This document shows positions 52,240 to 63,200 of a stretch of 64,000 bases of DNA, one piece after another (the first letter of the stretch is position 1; the number at the start of each line of letters is the position of its first letter). The position numbers and the translations under genes were made by a program. The notes under the pieces are model-generated. The model was given only the letters and a program-made list of their open reading frames with translations, was not told where the DNA came from and did no database searches. The stretch is taken from positions 62,001 to 126,000 of the forward strand of contig NW_027526501.1 in NCBI RefSeq assembly GCF_052857255.1, written 5' to 3'. Source of the DNA: Amblyomma americanum (Eukaryota; Arthropoda; Arachnida; Ixodida; Ixodidae).

Positions 52240-53770
52240 TGATACGCGTCAAAACTTTTTCTCTTATAACTGCGCGAAAAGCATGTATTCGTGCTTAATA
52301 CAACAAAACAAGCTGTTTTAGACCGAAGTGAGCTAGATATGAGCAACGGTTTTACAAGTGTCCGTGTGATACGCGTCAAAACTTTTTCTCTCATAACTGC
52401 ACGAAAAGCATGTATTCTTGCTTAAAACAACGAAACAAGCTGTTTTAGACCGAAGCGAGTTAAATCTGAACACATCGGTTTTACAAGTGTCCATGTGATA
52501 CGCGTCAAAACTTCTTGTCTCATAAATGCGCGAAAAGCATGTATTCGTGCTTAATACAACGAAACAAGCTGTTTTAGACCAAAAGGATCTAGATATGAAC
52601 ATATCGGTTTTACAAGCGTCCTTGCGATACGCGTCAAAACTTTTTCTCTTATAACTGCGCGAAAAGCATGTATTCGTGCTTAATACTACAAAAAAATCTG
52701 TTTTAGACCAAAACGAACTAGATCTGAACACATCGGTTTTACAAGTGTCCGTGTGATACGCGTCAAAACTTTTTCTCTCATAGCTGCGCGAAAAGCGTGT
52801 ATTCGTACCTGAAACAACGAGACAAGCTGTTTTAGACGGAAAGGAGCTAGATCTAATCACATCGGCTTTGCAAGTGTCCATGTGAAACGCGTCAAAACTT
52901 TTTCTATTAACTGCGCGAAAAGCATGTATTCGTGCTTAATAAAACGAAACAAAAACAAGCTGTTTTACACCAAAACGAGCTAGATATGAACACGTCGGTT
53001 TTACAAGTGACCGTGCGATACGCGTCAAAACATTTCTCATAACTGCGAAAAGCATGTATTCTTGCTTAATACAACGAAACAAACTGTTTTACACCGAAAA
53101 GAGCTAAATCTGAACACATCGGTATACGTGTCCCTGTGGTACGCGTCAAAACTTTTTCTCTTAAAACTGCGCGCAAAGCATGTATTCGTGCTTAATACAA
53201 CATAACAAGCTGTTTTAGACAAAAATGAGCTAGATATGAACACCGGTTTTACAAGTGTCCGTGTGATACGCGACAAAACTTTTTCTCTCATAACTGCGCG
53301 AAAAGCATGTATTCGTGCTTAATACAACGAAACAAGCTGTTTTAAACCAAAACGAGCTAGATCTGAACACATCGGTTTTAAGTGTTCGTGTGATACGCGT
53401 CAAAACTTTTCCTCTCATAACTGCACGAAAAGTATGTATCCGTGCCTAATACAACGAAACAAGCTGTTTTACACCAAAACGAGCTAGATATGAACACATC
53501 GGTTTTACAAGTGACCGTCTGATACGCGTCAAAACTTTTCCTCTCATAACTGCGCGAAAATCATGTATTCGTGCTTAATACAACGAGACAAGCTGTTTTA
53601 GATCGAAACGAGCTAGATCTAAACAGATCGGTTTTGCGAGGCCGAGTGATACGCGTCAAAACTTTTCTCTCATAACTGCGCGAAAAGCATGTATTCGTGC
53701 TTAATACAACGAAACAAGCTGTTTTAGACCAAAAGGATCTAGATATGAACACATCGGTTTTACAAGTGTC
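52240..53770 (+). repeat. 129-bp satellite array between the proviruses
   Basis: Twelve monomers of the same family and orientation as the left block. The first completes the monomer cut by provirus 1 and the last is cut by provirus 2. The fusion point of the two 8,054-bp units lies near 53,330. No gene is seen. Confidence 0.96.
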
Positions 53771-53774
53771 CCTG
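53771..53774. repeat. Target-site duplication CCTG, left of provirus 2
   Basis: Same four bases at the same position in the same monomer variant as for provirus 1. Confidence 0.85.
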
Positions 53775-54469
53775 TGTGATGAACCAGTTTCTTAAAGTGG
53801 CCCTGGGTCCACACTGGGCATGAGGAGATTGATGCACAGACTCCAGAATGAATTTGAAGTGATTTAAATAAAACATCTGGCTCGATGCCGCTTACGGGAC
53901 AGAAGCTGGGCTCGTCGTCGCCGGGGCTGAGTCAGCATGGTGTGGCACGGGCTCGATGAATGGCTGGTTGTCTGCAGCGGCCGGGCTGGGAGTTCCTCGT
54001 GGCTGTGCTGCCCTCGTTCTCGGCTGGTCGTTGGATGAGCTGCCAGGCGTGGAGGCGCTTTGGCGAAGGTCGAACGTTAGCGACGGCTAGACCCCGGGCT
54101 CAGGTCAATGCGCAGCCCCAGTCTTCTGCCTCGCTCCGTCTCCGGCCCTCTCGTCCACTCGCCCCGATCGCTCTCCCATTTCCTCCCGTCGGCTTCCGCT
54201 TTTAAAGCCTTTGCTTCTTTCTTCAGCCGTGGCCGCGCCTTTGTCCACTCCCCCGTGGCTCTAGAGGGGTGCATAATGACGGGGACACTCAAGCGTCGTT
54301 CGACAGGGCCGTCGACGGTTACCATATATGGTCATGTTTCTCCGCCACAACCAAATATGGTCATGTCTCTCCGCTGCGACCCGACCCCAGGACGGCGCGG
54401 CCAACCGTCTCCAGGAAAAGTCACTGACCGGCTCGCCGTGGCACCGGTGCATGGGCACGAATCGTCACA
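53775..54469 (-). repeat. 3' LTR of provirus 2 (695 bp)
   Basis: Shares the left-LTR-specific bases of provirus 1 (for example GGGCTGAGTC, GCGCTTTGG, CTCTAGAGG, GACAGGGCC). Private changes are CTTAAAGTGG and TTTAAATAAAAC. The same CArG boxes are present at 54,322-54,331 and 54,351-54,360. Confidence 0.96.
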
Positions 54470-54482
54470 TCCGCTCCTTCTT
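54470..54482 (-). other. Polypurine tract, provirus 2
   Basis: Same sequence and position as in provirus 1, abutting the 3' LTR. Confidence 0.6.
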
Positions 54483-54764
54483 AAAAGGAATGTTCATTGA
54501 ACATTAGGAATTCGTCATACACACACACGCGCACACACACACGCCGCGCTGTTCGGGCCAGTATCCCGCACAAGTCGCTCCTTTCTTCCCCACGAGCACC
54601 GAGCCAGAGCGGAGTTTCAGAACAATTCTTCACCGTAGATACCACTCGAGTGCACAATATAAGACCATAATTAACAGTATGTACAACATCTCCAACAAGA
54701 GAACGAACAAAAAATGAAACTAAACGAAGCACACTTGTAATGTACAAAACAAGGAAATGTAGTC
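54483..54764 (-). other. 3' spacer between pol and polypurine tract, provirus 2
   Basis: Same 282-bp spacer with the CA/TG microsatellite at about 54,518-54,543, unchanged in length from provirus 1. One base change is seen near 54,753 (AAGGAAATG versus AAAGAAATG). Confidence 0.7.
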
Positions 54765-55955
54765 TTAGCGAGGTACCTCCCTGTTCACTACTCGGTTACG
54801 GAGGTAGTACCTAGCGGCTGGAATACATCTGCCAGATTGGAATGCCTCCTCCTCGAGAAGGGCGCCTCCGAGCTGCGACTGCATGAAGTGTTCCAGTTCA
54901 TCACATGGACTGAAATTTTTGTACCGGCCGCTCTGACCGCTTTTCTGCAATGCAGGGTTATTTACAATGGCGGGCTCCGTGCGAAGGTTATCCTCCCCCT
55001 CCTGTTCCCTTGAGGCAGCCGTTTCAGAAAGAGGCGAGCAAGTTGGTGCTTGCTTTAACCGGTTAGCATGGACCACAGCGGTTGAGGCCCCTGCGATCTC
55101 CCGAATCCGAAAATTAACCGGCGATAGCTGCTCTACTATGCGGTAAGGTCCTTTCCATTTGGGCGTTAACTTACGGGCAAGCCCTGCCTTGACCTGCACA
55201 CACTCAAGGTATACGCGGTCTCCCACCCTGAAAGGAACCGCCCTAGCCCTAGTGTCGAACTGCCTTTTTCTTTTGTCGGCTGCTTCCCGTAATGCTTCGG
55301 CTTTTACGTCATGGGCCACTTGCAATCGAGACGTCAGTTCGGCCCGATAATCATCTAGTGACCCGTATGGCACCCGTCTCTGTCCATCAACCACCGCATT
55401 CGGTGTGTCTGGGTCGCGACCGTACAAGAGGTAGAAAGGGGAGTCACCGGAGCTCTCGTGCACCGCCGTGTTGTAAGAAAAAACAGCAAACGGTATCCAG
55501 AGGTCCCAATCCTGTTGGTCTCGCGAAACATAATGGGATAACAGTTTGCTTGCTGTTTGATTAAGCCTCTCCACAGCACCGTTACAAGCCGGGTGGTAAG
55601 GGGTGGTCTGTCTTTTGTCAATTCCCAGAAGGTTATACACATCTTTCATCAACCTCGACACAAAGTTTGACCCTTGATCCGTTAACAACTGCCGCGGAAC
55701 GCCGTGCCGCAGAACCACTGTTTCTACAAAGGCACCTGCCACAAATTCTGCTTTTTGGTCGGGCAGTGCTGTTATCTCAGCATACTTCGTTAGGTGGTCA
55801 ACGCACACCAGTACATACTTGTTTCCTGTTGTCGTAGTCGGAAGTGGGCCTAGGATATCCATGCCAACCCTCTCAAAAGGCGTCGAGACTTCCTCGAATT
55901 CCTGAAGGGGGGCCGGCCTGCGGTTTTTTGGAGTTTTTCTTTCCAGGCAAGAACG
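54765..55955 (-). pseudogene. pol: Integrase part of Pol, provirus 2
   Basis: Matches the integrase segment of provirus 1 with D2, D62, E98 and the GPY module intact. Substitutions numbered from the ATG at 55,862 are T92A, A159D, T187K and H314Y. A further change lies in the linker between the TGA and the ATG (near 55,945). T92A lies in the loop before the catalytic glutamate. Ends at the same TAA. Confidence 0.88.
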
Positions 55956-58877
55956 TCAGTTAGCGCAGTACTCTTTAACATCTGAACGCATGCCCTGCCA
56001 ATAGTAGTAGCGCTCCAACCTCCTTTGCGTCTTCATTACTCCAAAATGGCCCGCGTATGGGGCATCGTGAAAAACCCTCAAGACGTGCGGCACCATTGAC
56101 TTTGGTACCACCACTCTTTCCCACACCTGGCTAGCCTTCCTTCCTGACCGCGTAGGCCGGGTGCGCTTTAGTAGGGTTCCTTCGTTGTCAACAAAGTAAC
56201 AATTGTCGGGATCCCGGGCGATCCCCCCAGAAATGGCATCAAATGTTTTCTCTAGCCCTTTGTCCTTTCGCTGCTCGGTGCGGAGATCGTTTGTATCTAT
56301 GGCCGGACAAAACTCATTCACGGTGCGTACCAGGTTAGCTCGACTTAATGCGTCCGCGTTAGTGTGCACCTTGCCTGGCTTTTGTTCTATCTCGAAATCG
56401 TATTCATGAAGTTGCAGATTCCAGCGCGCGAGGCGCGAGCTCGGATCCTTCACGTTTAGAAGCCACTTAAGGGGTTGGCAGTCGGTCACTAGCCTGAATC
56501 TGTGGCCATAGAGGTAGCACCGAAAGTGCCGCACGGCCCAAACCACTGCAAGACACTCCCGCTCAGTGGCACTGTACCGCTGCTCGACTGGACTGAATTG
56601 CCGGCTCGCGAACGCGATAGGGTGCTCCTTGCCGTCAAAATTCTGAGACAGCACTGCACCCGCTGCAAACTTCGAGGCGTCAGTCGCTACAATGAAAGGC
56701 TGGCTGAAGTTTGGATATCGTAGCAAGGGAGCGGTTATTAATTTTTCCTTTAGTTCTTCGAACGCCACCTCTGCCTCCTCCGGCCATACGAACTCTATGT
56801 TTTTTGCTGTTAGTGCAGTCAGTGGCTTTGCGATTCGGGCGAAATCTCGCACATGCCTTCGGTAGTATCCGACTAAGCCAAGAAACTCGCGAACGCCTCG
56901 AACTCCAGTTGGTCTAGGGAAGTCGCGGACGCTACTTAACTTTCCCGCTTCAGGTTCTACGCCGTCTGCGGAAACGATATGTCCAAGGTATTTGACCTGC
57001 CGCTGTAGAAGTTGGCACTTTGAAGGTTTCAATTTTAAGCCAGCAGCTCGCAATCTGACCAGCACTTCCTCAATGGCCTCCAAGTGTTCGGCAAAGGTGC
57101 TGCTGTAAATTATTATATCGTCCATGTAGACGAAGCACCTCTTTCCCAGCAAACCGGCCAAGATTACGTCCGCAGTTCTCTGCCAGACTGCAGGGTTGTT
57201 AACAAGTCCCATCGGCATGCGTCTCCACTGAAAGTGGCCAGACGGGGTGTTAAATGCGGTTTTGTCGACATCGTTTGGATCGATTTCGATCTGCCAGAAC
57301 CCCGATGCGTGGTCGACAACTGTAAAATACTTGGCTGACCCAAGCTGCGCGAGGGTTTCCTGCACCTGTGGCAGCGGGTAGGGATCTATCCTTGTAATGG
57401 AATTCAATCGCCGGTAGTCTATTACCAGTCGAAATGAACCATCGGGTTTCTCAACTAGAAGTGCCGGTGCCCCCCACGGCGACTTGGAATGCTCAACAAT
57501 GCCTTTGTCGATTAGCTCTTGGACCTGCCTATCCATTTCCTCTCTTTGTGAGTAGGGAATTCTATAGGCCCGTTGGTACACTGGTGGCGAGTCGCCAGTC
57601 GTAATGCGGTGTTTAATCACTCCGCACTTTCCCAGGTCTAGCTTCGATGCAGCGAATACATCCGAGTAGCGCTGCAGGAGACCCTCAACTCTTCCTCGCT
57701 CCTTGCAGTCGATGTGAGAGAGGTCAAACTGCAGGTTCCCTTCTTTTCCTTTCCTTTCATTGACGAGGCCCGTAGTGCAAATCGGGATACCCTGCTCATC
57801 TACCTCAGCCGTGGAGAATGTAGCCATGTTTTTGTTTTTCGCCAGGTGAAGCTCTTGTTGCGAGTAGTTACATAAGCGGACGGGAACCCTTTTCTTTGAG
57901 TCAACCGTGACCAAACAGCCCGCCACACTCAGTCCTATTGCGAGCCCCTCTATAGGTTCAACGACTCCTATGTGTCCCTCCTCAATCTGAGCTGACATCG
58001 CTCCCACACAGATTATCTCTGACCGAGGCGGCACCACTGTTTCTCTCGTTGTCCTAACACTAACGCCCGCGTGTGTTAGCGAGCCCTGTTTCGCGCTCTG
58101 TTCCACATAGTCAACTCGTGCAACGTACTCGGCCTCTCGATTTGCTAATGGGACCAAAGCCCCGCGACAGGAAAGGCAGTTCTGGCTTAATATGAGATCG
58201 ATGCCATGCTGCCGTAACAGGTCCTGACCTACGAGGCCCGATATACCATCCGGCAACGACACAGCATCGGAACAAATGTAGCTGGGATGGTCAAAACTTT
58301 CGTTCCCGATTGTGAAGCGCAAAAGGTACAGTCCTCCCGTGCCGAGGTCAGCTCCTGTGATGCCCACGAATCTTACTTTCGGAGATTCTCGGGCCTCATG
58401 CACCTGCCTGTCTCCCTTCCTTGTCAGCAGATCAAAAAACTTTTGCTTAAGGAGCGTTATCCGGGAGCCAGTGTCAACCAACAGACTGCAAGTGACCCCG
58501 TTTACCACAAATTTGGCAATCGGACAGGATTCTCCAAAAACGCTTACAATAGCACAGCTATTACTGCTCTCCCCCTCAACCGGCTCGGCTGCGGGGGACT
58601 CTACGCGTTTTTTTGGCACAATATATCTTTGTTCCATCCCCGTGTTGGTCGGCGCGCGCTGCTGCCCATTTGGCGTACCAGATTCGCGGTTTAGCTCGGG
58701 ACAGTATCTGGAAACGTGTCCGTACCCTCTGCAAGCATAACAGCGAACCTGCCTCCTTTCACGGTTCCGGAAATTGCCCCTGTTATTTAACTGTAGGCCT
58801 TCCGCGAGGAGCGCCTCCAGCCGGTCTAGCCTATCGGTCAACTGAGTAACATTCGCGTCGGTGCTTGCACTTTTTGG
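55956..58877 (-). pseudogene. pol: Zinc knuckle, protease, reverse transcriptase, RNase H part of Pol, provirus 2
   Basis: Same domains and numbering as provirus 1 (zinc knuckle 34-47, DTG 123-125, YMDD 572-575, RNase H D721, E760, D787). It differs at nine residues: D97A, G246V, D287E, A360V, V389L, L511H, M520I, V674L and R891L. L511H is next to the first catalytic aspartate of reverse transcriptase (VVDHASGF). The shared TGA is at 55,956-55,958. Most coding differences from provirus 1 change the protein, as expected for a sequence no longer under selection. Confidence 0.9.
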
Positions 58878-59495
58878 CTATGTTACAAGCCGCACCTTCT
58901 CCTCACTGGAGACAAGCAACTCATTACGCTCCTCGTCTACAGCTGCCTCTACCGCTCCTTCAAAAGTAGACGGCGCCTTAGACAGAACAAACCTGCGCAC
59001 CGGACCCCTCAAGCCAGTGATGAACTGGGACGTCATCTGCTCCAGAAGCAGCTCTCTGGCGTGCTTTTGCTTCGAACTATCAGGCCCCGGTTCTCGCGCT
59101 AGGGTTTCGTTCCCGAGGAAGCGAAGGCGGGAGGCAAACGCGCGTGCGTCTTCCCCCGGCTTCTGCCGAGCGTCGAGGAACCGCCTGAGCTTTACGCTAG
59201 AAGGTTCCCTGTCAAAATATTTAAACGCTAGCTTTTTAAATTCAGCCAACGTGCCCGCCTTCCTGACTCCCTCCTTTCTCCAGGCAAAATCATGCGCTGC
59301 CCCTGACATGCGACATTTCGCCATTCCCAGCTGTTGTGCATCCGTTAACCCGCCCATTTTGCACACCTGCTCCAACATGTCAAAAAATTCAACAATAGGC
59401 GGCCCCTGACCATCGCCCGTGAATCTCTCCACCATGTTTGCTAATGCAAGTACGCTTGCCCCAAAGGGCTGTGCACTCGAGTGGGCTTCTTCCAT
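58878..59495 (-). CDS. gag: Gag (matrix/capsid part), provirus 2
   Basis: Same 205-residue Gag as in provirus 1, with no amino acid difference. It ends at the same TAG (58,878-58,880), 36 bp before the TTG at 58,841 used for numbering the Pol frame. A long plus-strand frame overlaps it at 58,861-59,409 and is its antisense shadow. Confidence 0.85.
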   Translation of the reverse strand: MEEAHSSAQPFGASVLALANMVERFTGDGQGPPIVEFFDMLEQVCKMGGLTDAQQLGMAKCRMSGAAHDFAWRKEGVRKAGTLAEFKKLAFKYFDREPSSVKLRRFLDARQKPGEDARAFASRLRFLGNETLAREPGPDSSKQKHARELLLEQMTSQFITGLRGPVRRFVLSKAPSTFEGAVEAAVDEERNELLVSSEEKVRLVT

Positions 59496-59577
59496 ATTAG
59501 ACCAAATATAGTCAGTGCCTCAAGCTCCTCTCGCCGGGGGTGCAGTCCAGCTTTTGCCCAATGATTTAAGTGTGGAC

Positions 59578-59593
59578 CCCACTTCTGACACCA
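59578..59593 (-). other. Primer binding site (tRNA-Leu type), provirus 2
   Basis: Identical to the site of provirus 1, one base from the 5' LTR. Confidence 0.8.
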
Positions 59594-59594
59594 A

Positions 59595-60289
59595 TGTGAT
59601 GAACCAGTTTCTTAAAATGGCCCTGGGTCCACACTGGGCATGAGGAGATTGATGCACAGACTCCAGAATGAATTTGAAGTGATTTAATTAAAGCATCTGG
59701 CTCGATGCCGCTTACGGGACAGAAGCTGGGCTCGTCGTCGCCGGGGCCGAGTCAGCATGGTGTAGCATGGGCTCGATGAATGGCTGGTTGTCTGCAGCGG
59801 CCGGGCTGCGAGTTCCTCGTGGCTGTGCTGCCCTCGTTCTCGGCTGGTCGTTGGATGAGCTGCCAGGCGTGGAGGCGCGTTGGCGAAGGTCGAACGTTAG
59901 CGACGGCTAGACCCCGGGCTCAGGTCAATGCGCAGCCCCAGTCTTCTGCCTCGCTCCGTCTCCGGCCCTCTCGTCCACTCGCCCCGATCGCTCTCCCCTT
60001 TCCTCCCGTCGGCTTCCGCTTTTAAAGCCTTTGCTTCTTTCTTCAGCCGTGGCCGCGCCTTTGTCCACTCCCCCGTGGCTCTCGAGGGGTGCATAATGAC
60101 GGGGACACTCAAGCGTCGTTCGACAGCGCCGTCGACGGTTCCCATATATGGTCATGTTTCTCCGCCACAACCAAATATGGTCATGTCTCTCCGCTGCGAC
60201 CCGACCCCAGGACGGCGCGGCCAACCGTCTCCAGGAAAAGTCACTGACCGGCTCGCCGTGGCACCGGTGCATGGGCACGAATCGTCACA
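59595..60289 (-). repeat. 5' LTR of provirus 2 (695 bp)
   Basis: Shares the right-LTR-specific bases of provirus 1 (GGGCCGAGTC, GCGCGTTGG, CTCTCGAGG, GACAGCGCC). One private change was noticed: TAGCATGGG instead of TAGCACGGG near 59,767. CArG boxes lie at 60,142-60,151 and 60,171-60,180. Confidence 0.96.
60020..60180 (-). promoter_or_regulatory. U3 promoter region of provirus 2: two CArG boxes and TATA-like box
   Basis: Same arrangement as in provirus 1: CArG boxes at 60,171-60,180 and 60,142-60,151, TATA-like TTTAAAAG at 60,020-60,027. None of these elements has mutated since the duplication. Confidence 0.55.
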
Positions 60290-60293
60290 CCTG
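60290..60293. repeat. Target-site duplication CCTG, right of provirus 2
   Basis: CCTG follows the LTR end, then TGATACGCGTC of the interrupted monomer. Confidence 0.85.
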
Positions 60294-63200
60294 TGATACG
60301 CGTCAAAACTTTTTCTCTTATAACTGCGCGAAAAGCATGTATTCGTGCTTAATACAACAAAACAAGCTGTTTTAGACCGAAGTGAGCTAGATATGAGCAA
60401 CGGTTTTACAAGTGTCCGTGTGATACGCGTCAAAACTTTTTCTCTCATAACTGCACGAAAAGCATGTATTCTTGCTTAAAACAACGAAACAAGCTGTTTT
60501 AGACCGAAGCGAGTTAAATCTGAACACATCGGTTTTACAAGTGTCCATGTGATACGCGTCAAAACTTCTTGTCTCATAAATGCGCGAAAAGCATGTATTC
60601 GTGCTTAATACAACGAAACAAGCTGTTTTAGACCAAAAGGATCTAGATATGAACATATCGGTTTTACAAGCGTCCTTGCGATACGCGTCAAAACTTTTTC
60701 TCTTATAACTGCGCGAAAAGCATGTATTCGTGCTTAATACTACAAAAAAATCTGTTTTAGACCAAAACGAACTAGATCTGAACACATCGGTTTTACAAGT
60801 GTCCGTGTGATACGCGTCAAAACTTTTTCTCTCATAGCTGCGCGAAAAGCGTGTATTCGTACCTGAAACAACGAGACAAGCTGTTTTAGACTGAAAGGAG
60901 CTAGATCTAATCACATCGGCTTTGCAAGTGTCCATGTGAAACGCGTCAAAACTTTTTCTATTAACTGCGCGAAAAGCATGTATTCGTGCTTAATAAAACG
61001 AAACAAAAACAAGCTGTTTTACACCAAAACGAGCTAGATATGAACACGTCGGTTTTACAAGTGACCGTGCGATACGCGTCAAAACATTTCTCATAACTGC
61101 GAAAAGCATGTATTCTTGCTTAATACAACGAAACAAACTGTTTTACACCGAAAAGAGCTAAATCTGAACACATCGGTATACGTGTCCCTGTGGTACGCGT
61201 CAAAACTTTTTCTCTTACAACTGCGCGCAAAGCATGTATTCGTGCTTAATACAACAAAACAAGCTGTTTTAGACAAAAATGAGCTAGATATGAACACCGG
61301 TTTTACAAGTGTCCGTGTGATACGCGACAAAACTTTTTCTCTCATAACTGCGCGAAAAGCATGTATTCGTGCTTAATAGAACGAAACAAGCTGTTTTAGA
61401 CCGAAACGAGCTAAATCTGAACACATCGGTTTTACAAGTGTCCATGTGATACGCGTCAAAACTTTTTCTCTTAACTGCGCGAAAAGCATGTATTCGTGCC
61501 TAATACAACGAAACAAGCTGTTTTACACCAAAACGAGCTAGATATGAACACATCGGATTTACAAGTGTCCATGTGATACGCGTCAAAACTTTTTCTCTCA
61601 TAACGGCGCGAAAAGCATGTATTCGTGCTTAATACATCGAAACAAGCTGTTTTAGACCAAAACGAGATAGATATGAACACATCGGTTTTACAAGGGACCG
61701 TGTGATACGCGTCAAAACTATTTCTCTCATAACTGCGCGAAAAGCATGTATTCTTGCTTAATACAACGAAACAAGCTGTTTTAGACCAAAAGGATCTAGA
61801 TATGAACACATCGGTTTTACAAGTGTCCCTGTGATACGCGTCAAAACGTTTTCTCTTATAACTGCGCGAAAAGCATGTATTCGTGCTTAGAACAACGACA
61901 CAAGTTGTATTAGACCGAAACGAGCTAGATCTAAACACATCGGTTTTGCAAGAGTCCGATTGTTACGCGTCAATAAGTTTCTCTCATAAGTGCGCGAAAA
62001 GCATGTATTCGTGAATAAAACAAAGAAACAAGCTGTTTTAGACCGAAACAGGCTAAATCTGAACATCGGTTTACAAGTGTCAGTGTGATACGCATCAAAA
62101 CGTTTTCTCATAACTGCGCGAAAAGCATGTATTCGTGCTTATTAGCACGAAACAAGCAGTTTTAGACCGAAACAAGCTAAATCTGAACACATCGGTTTTA
62201 CAATTGTCCGTGTGATACGCGTCAATATATTTTTCACTCATAACTGCGCGAAAAGCATGTATTCGTGCCTAAAACAATGAAACAAGCTGTTTTAGACCGA
62301 AACGAGTTAAATCTGAACACATCGGTTTTACAAGTGTCCATGTGATACGCGTCAAAACTTTTTCTAATAACTGCGCGAAAAGCATGTATTCGTGCTTAAT
62401 ACAACAAAACAAGCTGTTTTAGTACGAAGTGAGCTAGATATGAGCAACGGTTTTACAAGTGTCCTTGTGATACGCGTAAAAACTTTTTCTCTCATAACTG
62501 CGAGAAAAGCATGTATTCTTGCTTAAAACAAGGAAACAAGCTGTTTTAGACCGCAGCGAGTTAAATCTGAACACATCGGTTTTACAAGTGTCCATGTGAT
62601 ACGCGTCAAAACTTTTTGTCTCATAAATGCGCGAAAAGCATGTATTCGTGCTTAATACAACGAAACAAGCTGTGTTAGGCCAAAAGGATATAGATATGAA
62701 CATATCGGTTTTACAAGTGTCCCTGCGATACGCGTCAAAACTTTTTCTCTTATAACTGCGCGAAAAGCACGTATCCGTGCTTAATACAACGAAACAATCT
62801 GTTTTAGACCAAAACGAACTAGATCTGAACACATTGGTTTTACAAGTGTCCGTGTGATGCGCGTCAAAACTTTTTCTCTCATAACTGCGCGAAAAGCGTG
62901 TATTCGTACTTAAAACAACGAGACAAGCTGTTTTAGACCGAAAGGAGCTAGATCTAATCACATCGGCTTTGCAAGTGTCCATGTGATACGCGTCAAAACT
63001 TTTTCTATTAACTGCGCGAAAAGCATGTATTCGTGCTTAATAAAACGAAACAAAAACAAGCTGTTTTACACCAAAACGAGCTAGATATGAACACGTCGGT
63101 TTTACAAGTGACCGTGCGATACGCGTCAAAACTTTTCTCATAACTGCGAAAAGCATGTATTCGTGCTTAATACAACGAAACAAGCTGTTTTACACCGAAA

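Larger units (their letters stand above)
45276..53329 (+). repeat. 8,054-bp tandem unit 1 (provirus plus 12 monomers)
   Basis: This unit contains provirus 1 and about 1.53 kb of satellite and is repeated directly as 53,330-61,383. The offset of 8,054 bp is constant from the left flank through the whole provirus to the right flank. Beyond about 45,276 on the left and 61,383 on the right, the corresponding monomers are of different variants. Breakpoints lie within a monomer stretch shared by all copies, so they can only be placed to about 20 bp. Removing provirus and target duplication leaves 1,535 bp, which is 12 monomers. Confidence 0.9.
53775..60289 (-). mobile_element. Ty3/gypsy-type LTR retrotransposon, provirus 2
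   Basis: Same length (6,515 bp), structure, orientation, CCTG flanks and internal stops as provirus 1, exactly 8,054 bp to the right. About 20 internal and 4 LTR base differences from provirus 1 were seen. It carries extra amino acid changes in pol, including one beside a catalytic aspartate of reverse transcriptase. It arose by duplication of provirus 1 or of a common parent, not by a separate insertion. Confidence 0.97.
53330..61383 (+). repeat. 8,054-bp tandem unit 2 (provirus plus 12 monomers)
   Basis: Second copy of the unit. By eye it differs from unit 1 by only about 25 bases in the provirus and a handful in the satellite, roughly 0.4%. Confidence 0.9.

Noticed and set aside
45721..60289. 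Two independent insertions into the same hotspot
   Set aside because: Identical flanks, the exact 8,054-bp period including satellite, and shared LTR-specific differences and stops all point to duplication of one insertion.
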